From: Rhodocollybia butyracea
Lineage: Eukaryota; Basidiomycota; Agaricomycetes; Agaricales; Omphalotaceae
Length of the DNA stretch: 64,000 nt
Reading direction: 5' to 3'
Assembly (NCBI GenBank): GCA_015501585.1
Contig: JADNRY010000026.1
Span: forward strand, 186,001-250,000
Positions 55,942 to 64,000 of this stretch are shown here, one piece after another. The translations under genes and the position numbers were made by a program. The notes under the pieces were generated by a model that worked only from the letters and a program-made list of their open reading frames with translations, had not been told where the DNA came from and did not search any database. Within the stretch, counting starts at the first letter, position 1, and every line of letters begins with the position of its first letter.

Positions 55942-57637
55942 GCAAGAGTTGAAGATAGTAATATCTTCTTCTGTAGTATCGGGAACAGGAACTGTTGGTT
56001 CCTTTTCTTTAACGGCAGATTGTAATTCTGCTGCTTCAGTGTCTCGAGCTTCTATAGTCTCGGCTACAGGATTTACTTGCTTCTTCTTTTGAAGAAGTTG
56101 AGCAAATCGACGAGTGTTCATGCTAGCAAGATGCTCGCTAACTAATTCTTTGATTCTTCCTTGTGGAAGGTCGTCTAGATTTTGGTCAATGCAAATATCT
56201 GCATTGACATATTCATGTGCCTCATGATGTTCATTAGGTATGTCGGATTCGTAGTAACACGATAACGCATCCGCTACTTTGTTTGTTATACCTTTGATAT
56301 AACGAATATCAAAGTCAAATCTGGATAGATATTCCATCCAGCGTGCTTGACGACTTGAAAGCTTTCTTTGTGTAAGGAAGAATTCTAATGCTTTGTGGTC
56401 TGTGACCACATGTATACGATATCCAAGAACTTTATCTTCCCATTTGAGAAGAGCTTCGAGGATTGCAAGAGTCTCCAATTCGAAGACTCTATAATTATGT
56501 TGTGCAGCTGTGAATTTGCGCAACATAAATCCCGCAGGTCTACACGTCTGCCAAGTAGGGCCTTGGCCGTACATACTTCCGACTCCTGATACAGAGGCGT
56601 CACAGATAACCCATATGGGTTCATCTTTACTTGGATCAATTGGCTTCAGTATTGGAGCCTTTGATGCTAAATGTTTAATGTTTTGAAAACATACTTTGTG
56701 TGTTGGCATCCATACGAACCGAACATTGTTCCGTACCATAATTGAAAGTGGTCCAGTGAACTGGGCTACTTCGGGCATGTATGGTGCAATGTACTGTACA
56801 AGTCCCAGAAAGCGCTGTACATCATTATACATGCGCGGGGTTCGCCATTCGCGAATTCTTGACATCTTATCGGTATCCACATGGATACCTTTATCATCGA
56901 TGACATGCCCAAGGCAGTCTACAGACTCAGAGTAAAGTTCACACTTTGCTGCCCTTAGAAACAAGTGATGTTTCCTGAGTTGTTCTAGTACGTCTCTGAC
57001 ATGCTTTTCATGCTCTTCAAGTGTATTACTAAAGACGAATATAGGTCATCAATCATTGAAAAGTGGCGGGAGCGTTACAGTCTCCCATCATCATGACATT
57101 GCTAATGAATGTCCCAAAGACGCATGCAAATGCAGTCTTCCATACATCTCCAGGCTCAGTTCGAGTCTGTGTTTGGCAACATCCGTACAGATGTTGTCTT
57201 GGTCTGGGAAAGGAGTTACATCCTTTACCGTGTTAGCATTACGCTGACGATAGTCGATAATGGTACGAAGAGTACCATTTTTCTTTGGAATGCAAAGCAT
57301 CGGAGCTGCTTGTGGAACAGCTTGTTGAATCCACCATTTAGCACTGGTGTATTTCTCAAGCTTATCACTAAGCTGAGTCTTAAGATGATCTGGGCATCTT
57401 AGCATATAGTAGTTATACTTATGCTGTTTGTCAATGAGATTAATCCAATGATTAATTTCTCGAAATGGTGGGAGTACCGGTGGTACTCCTCCTAGGATGT
57501 CCATATGCTCGTGTATAATACAAGCATGGAGCAAAGGTATTTGCTCATCCGTATACGGACCTCGCTCTGGTAGAGCCGAGAAGTCCATAATGTCTTCCTT
57601 TTGGATGGCGTATAATTTTTCATGCTCATCGTCTGCA
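55942..57637 (-). pseudogene. Gypsy reverse transcriptase and RNase H, RT active site deleted
   Basis: Starting near 57637 (ELYAIQKEDIMDFSALPERG-like), with ASEX-type WWIQQAVPQAAPMLCIPKKN and GTLRTIIDYRQRN, then a frameshift near 57165 and KTAFACVFGTFISNV, GDCNAPATFQ, a TGA at 57053-57055 and LMTYI. The next residues are FVFSNTLEEHEKH, so the segment that normally carries the Y/F-x-DD active site is missing. RNase H follows (56964-55942): DASVSGVGSMYGQG, FELETLAILEAL, VTDHKALEFF and GITNKVADALS. The frame runs on toward integrase but meets the solo LTR at 55936. Confidence 0.9.
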
Positions 57638-59115
57638 TGTAACGCCTACGGCACGTTCATTGCCGTTAGCGCTGATATTACATAATTAGTCTACTCTTAT
57701 CCTCGTACCACATACTCGTTTCGGTCTATTTCTCTAATAGAACAAGATCTTGCTCATGGTCTGAGGCATTAAGAGTCAGGGCTCTTACACTTTTTTGAGC
57801 AACCTTGTCCTGAATAGGACTATTACAGCAATATGACCACACAACAGCACAACTCAAGCCATGACTCTGTCATGGCTCTGGCTTACTCTTTTCTTTCTCA
57901 AATCCTTTCTATGTTCCATCATGATCCTCTCTCACACATCTCTGGGATCCTGGACTTCTCCTCCCAGGGAATTCAACAGCTGCTAGTCAACTTTAAGCAG
58001 CTCTGGGAACAACATGGTCTTTCAGTGGCTGGTAGGAATTTGGCAGAGGCAGTGGTGCAGGATTCAACATTAAGATGTTGCTGGGCAGTGAAGGAAGAAG
58101 GTTTCCAGGCAGAGGTCTGTTTTCAGATGATAGAGTCTATTAAGAGACTGGGAGAAGAGTTTGGGATGGAACTGTCCAAATCTCAAACACCACCTCCTGC
58201 TCTGAGTTCTCCATCACCTTTGACCGCTCCTACTGCCTCATCACCAACTCCCACACTCGCTTCGAATGCGTCAGACACGTCGAAATCATCTCCACATGCT
58301 CTGACATTGGTTTCACCATCCAAACCCACTCCCCCTTCACTTCAACTCCAACCAACCTCAGAGTTTGCACAGGAGGTGGCTGAACTGCGGAAAGCAGGCC
58401 GGAAACTTGAAGTATTCATGGATGAACATGTCATGGGGCTCGAACACACAGCTGGCACACTGCCAGCTCGTGTTCATCTCTCAAACACTCCAACCGAGTG
58501 TACACCTGTGCCTTACATTGCCCCTGTGACTGCTGTTCCACCAACAGGCCTTCGTAAACGTGTCAAACACAATGTGTATGGTGCGTTTGGTTCACTCTTG
58601 CTTTGTTCAAGTCGTTGCCCATCCCAATCTGGTACACTCATGCCATCACCCTCACCCACTGAAACTCCCCATCACCATATTTGTGCTCCCAATCAATGCT
58701 CCCATTCATGGCGCTGGAGATCTACTGTCTCCAATGTGCCACCACCATCTCAATCTGGACTTAGTGTCAGCATCCAGAGAATCCGGCGATTTTCACAGGA
58801 CACTTTCTCTTCTTCTGCACTTATGGAAATTGCCAGCATACTACATTGCACGTTACCTATTAAATGACTGTATGTTTCTCTTTGTTATGTTTTCCCTTTT
58901 CCATCTTTCTCTTTTGTTTTTTTTTGGGTAAGATGGACCTGTGGGGTCAATCTAGGGGGCATGTGTAACGCCTACGGCATGTTCATTGCCGTTAGCACTG
59001 ATATTACATAATTAGTCTACTCTTATCCTCGTACCACATACTCGTTTCGGTCTATTTCTCTAATAGAACGAGATCTTGCTCATGGTCTGAGGCATTAAGA
59101 GTCAGGGCTCTTACA
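57638..59115 (+). mobile_element. short LTR element with a private ORF, copy 2 (1478 bp)
   Basis: 152-bp LTRs at 57638-57789 and 58964-59115 differ at about 3 sites. The target duplication CTGCA lies at 57633-57637 and 59116-59120. It is inserted, opposite in strand, between the protease and RT regions of the Gypsy pol; the host frame is continuous across the site (…AHGHA / DDEHE…). It is about 95% identical to copy 1 at 21342-22817. There is a single ORF and no pol. CTTTTTTGAGCAAC follows the 5' LTR. Confidence 0.95.
57833..58867 (+). CDS. 344-aa ORF of the short LTR element, function unknown
   Basis: An open frame from ATG 43 nt after the 5' LTR, filling most of the element. Residues ~1-110 are predicted helical (MALAYSFLSQILSMF, GIQQLLVNFKQLWEQHGL, CFQMIESIKRLGEEFGMEL). 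Residues ~110-180 are rich in Pro, Ser and Thr. A short helix EFAQEVAELRKAGRKLEVFM and MDEHVMGLEHTAG follow, and the tail is basic and Ser/Pro-rich. There is no zinc knuckle, protease or polymerase motif. Position and size suggest a Gag-like particle protein, but no Gag signature is visible. Copy 1 carries the same ORF with a frameshift; both copies keep similar length and sequence otherwise. Confidence 0.75.
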   Translation: MTTQQHNSSHDSVMALAYSFLSQILSMFHHDPLSHISGILDFSSQGIQQLLVNFKQLWEQHGLSVAGRNLAEAVVQDSTLRCCWAVKEEGFQAEVCFQMIESIKRLGEEFGMELSKSQTPPPALSSPSPLTAPTASSPTPTLASNASDTSKSSPHALTLVSPSKPTPPSLQLQPTSEFAQEVAELRKAGRKLEVFMDEHVMGLEHTAGTLPARVHLSNTPTECTPVPYIAPVTAVPPTGLRKRVKHNVYGAFGSLLLCSSRCPSQSGTLMPSPSPTETPHHHICAPNQCSHSWRWRSTVSNVPPPSQSGLSVSIQRIRRFSQDTFSSSALMEIASILHCTLPIK

Positions 59116-59120
59116 CTGCA

Positions 59121-61030
59121 TGACCATGAGCGTAGAGTTCTTCAAACTCTATGTCGTCAAGTGGGAATTTCCACACCTTGACTCGACCGGGTCACCTTCG
59201 TCTTTGATGAGAGATGGATCGAGATTTACTTCTCAATCCTTTTCGATTAGTACTTGTTTGAACTTCATCTTTAGATCTTGTTTGTCTCGAGTTAGTATTT
59301 GGGATAGCTATGTATTCATAGCTAATCCCTGTATTGTGATTATCCTGATTAGGATCATCGTTTGTTTTGTTGCCTGTTTGTTCAACTGGCATTGGTTGAG
59401 ATATATTCTCTTCCATATCGCACTGAGCTCTTAACTCCGCTTGTTCCTCTATTTTGCGAGGAAAGTATTCTCTAGAGAATTCTTGTATGATTTCAACATA
59501 TTTATCGAAATCTTCTGCAGATAACTCCTTTATTTCGGGCGAGGTTGAATTATCATCCTTGTCGTAGCTTTCCAGTACAACTGGGAAGTTATGAGGGAAG
59601 CTCCTCGCGGAGCGTTGCATTTCAGACCGAAGATGTTCTTTGTCTACTATTGTCTCGATTTCCACTGTGGATTTCGATTTACGCTCTGACTTCTTAGAAG
59701 TTGTAGCTGCAGCTAGTCATTCTTTGCTAGCTTGAGTCTCGTTTCTTCTGAATTTCTCATTGAGAGCTTCACGTTTCATTGCTGTGCGTCGAGAAAACTC
59801 TACTGCGTCCTCCCCCACAGAAAGAGAAGGTGCTACCTTCCCTTTAATGCATATGGCATCTCTCTCGAAATCGAGTTTGATGCCGTGCTTATGCATAAAT
59901 TGCGTACTGAGGATAGTGTCGTATCTATCGACATTAATAATGTTGTAGTATACTTTATCGTCTATACCTCCATAGGAGGTATGTACATTTGCGCCAAAAT
60001 TAAATTTGGCTCTACTTCCTACAGTTCCCAATTGTAGCGAATGTTGGTCCGCCAATTGGTGTACTTTGATGTTTGCTAATCGAACAAATGCGGGGCTTAA
60101 AGCCTCGATTGTGCAACCAGAGTCGAATAGCGTGAACGCTTCTACTCCTGCAATTTCAATGATTGCCGTCATAAGACGGCGATTTTGGATTGGACCTTGG
60201 TCAGGTCTGGTCATAAGTCTACTAGACTTACGAATGCCTTCACCCGTATTGGTTTTAGGCTCTTTGTTGGGCTTGTTCATAACCGCCATACAATCAGTGC
60301 CATCCAGTTGTATCTGGTGGCTTTGAGGATTGAGGGACAAGAACATGTCATTGTCCCAGTCATCCTCTAGGCATACTGCCGGTCCACAGTCCTCTAGAGG
60401 ATTGATTTCAATGTAAGGGTCATGAATATGACCCAAGTACTCTTGGAAGTCGTCGTTGTCGTCATATAGTCGACCGACATATTCTTCTTCATATGTCTCA
60501 AGGAAGTATTCTCCTTCAGACTCGTCCTCATCTTCATACTCGTTGGGTTGAAGTGCTGGAGGATATTCAAGATCCTCTTCAAGGTTTCCTTGTGGATTGA
60601 CATCTTGACTAGCTGATTCCAGCTCGTCTTCCTGAATGGCGTACAATCGAGGTTGTCCATGCCTTTCGCACGTTGAGTCATTTGCGAAATGACCTGGCTT
60701 GCCGCAACGGAAGCATAGTTTCCTAGAAACTGCTTCTTCTTTAGACGGTGTCTTTGACACTTGTCCTGTTCCACGGAAAGAGTTACCAAATTTAACTGGT
60801 CTCTTCCCTTTGCTAGTATATTTTACTAACTGTACCCTTTGTTGGGTTTTTGGTACTGCTGCTGCAGTATACGTTCTAGCAGGAGGAGTACTTGCTCCTT
60901 GTTCCGCAATAGTGCGCTTTGCGACATATTTTGAGCTCAGTGTGCTCGTTTTTTGCTTGCCTGACACGTAGTAATTGTGTAGTGCGCGATTATCTTCAAT
61001 GCAAGTAACCTGCTTTGACAATAGTCTTGA
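59121..61030 (-). pseudogene. Gypsy gag C-terminus, zinc knuckle and protease
   Basis: A 434-codon frame (61021-59717) has one zinc knuckle KLCFRCGKPGHFANDSTCERH, an acidic region (ENEDEDESEGEYF-like) and an aspartic protease with LFDSGCTIEALS and DTILSTQFMHKHGI. It ends in TGA (59717-59719). The same frame resumes with LAAATTSKKSERK and runs from MEIETIVDKEHLRSEMQ (59665) to another TGA at 59192-59194, then continues to the insertion at 59115. Both TGA codons stand where arginine would keep the frame. The upstream junction near 61005 has a 1-nt insertion. Confidence 0.85.
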
Positions 61031-63480
61031 ATTTCGCGTATTCAGGGATTATTCCCCTGTCTATAAGTATTTCAAGGATTGACATAGGCAATCCTTTAAC
61101 GAAACACATTTTCATATCATATGAATGCGTGGATGTTGCATGCTTGATGCCCATCGTACTAATGTTGAGTGATAATCTCGTACTCCCTTAACAGGTGAGT
61201 AAGTGATTGACTCAAACTGCTGAGTAGCTTGATGAATTGTAGATGCTTGAACGCATCTATCGAATAAGCCAATAATGGCTTCTTCACTGGTCCACTTGAT
61301 TGTGGTCCTGTGTGCACCAACGACTTTGTCGTTGTACCAATCTAGTGCTTTTTCTTTTAGAAACATGCCTAAGATTTGTAATCTTGTGCTATCATAAGCT
61401 GGACCGCAATAGCAGTGTGCTACGAACCATCGAAGGAGTGACAATAGCCACCTTTCAAATACCTCTACATCAGGAGTACCTTCGTAGCTCTCCAGTGATG
61501 GTACTTTGATATTCTTTACTCCCTCCAATGGAGGAAGTGCAGTGCCTACATGTTCATGTATCTGCTTTCTGTACACTTTGTGTACTTGGTGTTGCCACAG
61601 TTTGCGACGATCATTGTCTGCAGTTTTCGCTCAAAGTTGTGATGCTACTTTTTGTCGCATCTTCTTCTTCTTGCTATTACTGAATTTCTCATTAGGTTGG
61701 AGAATATCTCCAATCCACGATTCGTTTGACGAATCTGTGACATCCGAATCTGTATCATTTTGGGATGAAAATCATCCCATGGTGTGCTTCGACAATTTTT
61801 ATCGTTGTTGCGTTTGTGCTCATCTCCGCTGGAGTCTGAGCTGTCATCACCGTCGTCGGGTGCTCCTGGAGCTCCTCTCGTAGGTGTTTTTCGAGGTGGT
61901 CCTCCCCCACTTTTAGAAGGACCTGCATCTTGCGCACTGTCTTGTTCGCGTATCCACACCTCTTCGGGTGTGTTGAATTTATTGACCGGAAGTCCATCCG
62001 TGTTGAACCCAACCATTTGGTCTGGGAAGAATTCCGAGGCTTTTCCGGTTTCTCGGAAGCTCTTATTGCGCAAGCGTTGCATCGCTATGCGACTATCCCA
62101 TTCGTAGGCTATGCCTGTGTCCGGGTCAGCGTCAACTTTAGTTGGTGCTTTTTCACCAGTTGTTACGACTGGGAATGCTGTCATTATGGGTGTATTCATC
62201 TTGACATTGTTATTTTTTATGGCAGAGATTGACTCTTCTGCCTTAATAACTACATTGTGGTTATTCAGTATGGATTCTCTTTTCGGGAGATCCTTTGTTT
62301 TGTTCCTTTTAGGAACTTGCGTTGGCGTTTGGTTTAATCCAAACCGCTCTAGTAGTTCTACGATTGTATCGCTTTCGTTACCCGGATCTTCCGGGCTTTC
62401 TGTAATTGTCTGTTTTGCTGGTGGGATCACCACGCTGAATGCTTCCATTTTAATGGTAGCTTTGTCATCCACAAATGTGGACAATATATTTATGGGCGTT
62501 GACGGTGTCGCCAACACTCCAAATGCATTACAAATGTGATCCGTAAGTTGCGCCGCAGAGTCAGATATGATTTCTGGCTCTTCAAATATGAAGTCATTCG
62601 ACTTCGGTGTTGTAGCCCTGGATTTGGGTGGTATCGGGAGTGACCTCGGTCCTCTTGGTGCTGGAGAAGTTCTCCCAGTGGGACTTTGTCTCACTTTAGG
62701 CGTATATCCTGTTCCTGCAAGGAACGTAGGTGTCGGCGTATCTGGTAGCGATGACGGACGTCTTTGACGTGAGTCTGTATAGCCTCGCTGTGTTATTAGC
62801 GATTTGCCTATTGTAGGAGGTAATTCTCCTACTTGTCCAAATCCCACATAGTTTCTATGTGTTATGGATGATGGACCTATTGCCTGCGATACATTGAGCA
62901 TGGAATCTTTCCATTTTCCTGTTGAGGCGTTCGAGAACAGTGTATTCCTATAGATGTCCGGCACTACTGGCGGGCGTTCGTCCGGCAGTCTAGGTACTGG
63001 CATGGCAATCCCAGTACGATCACTACTGTCTGTCGACTTTGTCGATGACTTGGACGAAGACTTCTCTTCGTCTTTTTTGTTTAATCGTGCATTCAATTGA
63101 TGCATTGCCGATGTGAATTCGCTCAGGGATTGCTGATTCGTTTCCGCGATTTTCAGCATATGCCCTGTAGCATTTACTAAGACCTGTGCAAGGTCTGTTA
63201 TTGAATCCAGCGCTTTAGCTGCTTTCTCATTTATAGAGACATCGTCTCTTGGTTCTTTTATGGCAGTCATTTGACTGCCTTCTGATCGACTGTTGTTTTC
63301 AGTCGTCGTCGTAGGATTTTTTCCTTGCTGAGGTATTTCCTCTGTTAATTGTATGAGGAGCTTTTCAGGCTCACTCGTTTTTTCCTCTGACGGTTTGACC
63401 GTGTGGGAATCGTTCTGTGACGTGGCGTCCTTATTATCAGATGTGCGATTATTCGCTGTCTCTGGACTCGGTGAAGTCAT
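61031..63480 (-). pseudogene. Gypsy gag with long N-terminal extension
   Basis: A 611-codon frame (63480-61645) begins MTSPSPETANNRTSDNKDAT and is hydrophilic, with a helical ALDSITDLAQVLVNATG region near 85-115 and many Ser/Pro-rich stretches. The retrotransposon Gag core lies in the next frame (61576-61112): IKVPSLESYEGTPDVEVF, FLKEKALDWYNDKVVG and FDRCVQASTIHQATQQFES. Between them is a frameshift near 61770 and a TGA at 61631-61633; another frameshift follows near 61140, after which MCFVKGLPMSILEIL continues. The long disordered region before the Gag core is part of why the element is so long. Confidence 0.85.
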
Positions 63481-63653
63481 CTGAGCGTTTTAAAGGCTTA
63501 GAATGGAAGTGAATTTCTTAACAGAAGTTCTTAATGATCGAAAGAAGCTGATTGCGAGGATTTTTGATGAATATGATTGATATTGTACTGCGTACTGTAT
63601 CTTTTACTTTTAAACAACGGTAAGCGTATAACGCTACTTGATGTTCAAAAAAG

Positions 63654-63852
63654 TGTAAGGCCTCTACGAGGCGTTGCTTAATTCACACAAGTGAACACGA
63701 CAAGCTTTATAGCATGTAGTGTACCAGTATAAAAGAAGACTTACTTATGTAAGTCATACGGTATGCAGTATATAGAAAAATGAATATATTGAATATAAAG
63801 AAATTAAATGGCGACGCAGCGCCTTAAGACCAGTAACGGCGTAGCCGTTACA
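63654..63852 (-). repeat. Gypsy 5' LTR
   Basis: 199 bp. On the minus strand it is followed by CTTTTTTGAACATCAAG, close to the sequence after the 5' LTR of the short LTR elements (CTTTTTTGAGCAAC). Confidence 0.93.
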
Positions 63853-64000
63853 GTCAGTTAGGGTTCGGGGCTAGGTTTAGGGTTAGGCGGGGGTCCGGGG
63901 GCAGCGCCCCCGCTTTAGCGTTAGGGTTGAGAATATATACCAGGCCGGAGGCCTGTCAGTTAAGATTAAAAGCCTGAGCGTGCAATTAAGCGCCAGGATC
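63853..64000. repeat. hairpin/TTAGGG-like body of the tRNA-headed repeat, right part
   Basis: Continues the repeat interrupted at 50399: GTTAGGGTTCGGG and TTTAGGGTTAGG runs, the hairpin CGGGGGC-AGC-GCCCCCG (63896-63912) and CAGGCC-GGA-GGCCTG (63942-63956). The far end lies outside the window. Confidence 0.6.

Larger units (their letters stand above)
50400..63852 (-). mobile_element. Gypsy/chromovirus LTR retrotransposon, 13.45 kb with nested insertions
   Basis: LTRs of about 200 bp (63654-63852 is 5', 50400-50599 is 3' on the minus strand) start TGTAACGGC and end CCTTACA on that strand. The target duplication GTCAG is exact on both sides. The internal order is gag, zinc knuckle, protease, RT, RNase H, integrase with a chromodomain-like tail, then an extra gene. 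Two younger insertions (54680-55936 and 57638-59115) lie inside. Without them the element is about 10.7 kb, long for Gypsy. TGA stops, frameshifts and loss of the RT active site make it inactive, while its LTRs are still about 97-98% alike. Confidence 0.95.

Noticed and set aside
63853..63935. TTAGGG-like repeats as a telomere
   Set aside because: The runs are short, irregular, mixed with GC hairpins and continue into other sequence; the same pattern is found internally at 25.9 and 50.3 kb.

Overview
This window reads as nuclear DNA from a basidiomycete fungus, most likely an Agaricomycete (mushroom-forming). The host genes are split by many introns of about 35-70 nt with GT...AG borders. The gene families seen are typical of that group: a P450, an aryl-alcohol-dehydrogenase-type aldo/keto reductase, a TPR-CHAT protein and a very large transposase-like protein. 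Most of the sequence is transposable elements at different stages of decay. I could run no database search; family calls rest on motifs read by eye.

Layout. 0-5.9 kb: a small metabolic block, with the start of a gene carrying an NRPS condensation-like domain (minus, cut by the window edge), an intact six-exon aldo/keto reductase (minus) and an intact twelve-exon cytochrome P450 (plus). This looks like the edge of a secondary-metabolite locus. 6.6-9.1 kb: small repeat debris. 9.1-14.3 kb: a Copia retrotransposon with two 319-bp LTRs and a broken gag-pol. 14.8-15.2 kb: a MITE with long TIRs. 15.8-19.3 kb: a decayed cation/proton-exchanger copy split by about 1.9 kb of foreign DNA. 19.5-25 kb: a TPR-CHAT gene, broken by frameshifts and by a 1.48-kb LTR element. 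25.7-26.3 kb: an inverted-repeat element with a tRNA-like head and a string of mini-hairpins. 27.6-28.8 kb: a CACTA-type element with about 390-bp TIRs. 29-31 kb: a second exchanger pseudogene. 31.8-32.4 kb: a small four-exon gene. 33.1-36.4 kb: a 5'-truncated LINE in which RNase H lies before the reverse transcriptase. 37.8-45.9 kb: three intact-looking genes (419 aa, 224 aa and a 1116-aa transposase-like protein). 47.6-48.5 kb: a third exchanger fragment. 50.4-63.85 kb: a long Gypsy chromovirus on the minus strand with perfect TSDs, an extra gene after integrase and two nested insertions (a solo LTR and a second copy of the 1.48-kb LTR element). It sits inside another tRNA-like/hairpin repeat.

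The strongest unusual signals are: (1) a solo LTR (54680-55936) carrying eleven hairpins with a conserved loop and stems that differ between copies yet stay complementary, placed downstream of a TATA box and of ten bZIP-type sites; (2) two young copies of a 1.48-kb LTR element with a single private ORF, whose termini and post-LTR sequence match those of the resident Gypsy element; (3) the LINE with EN-RNH-RT domain order; (4) mini-hairpins with mostly three-base loops strung between TTAGGG-like repeats behind tRNA-like heads; (5) three intact genes around a transposase-like protein in otherwise decayed DNA. In six places a retroelement reading frame ends in TGA where the flanking frame suggests an arginine CGA, a pattern expected from deamination of methylated CpG.
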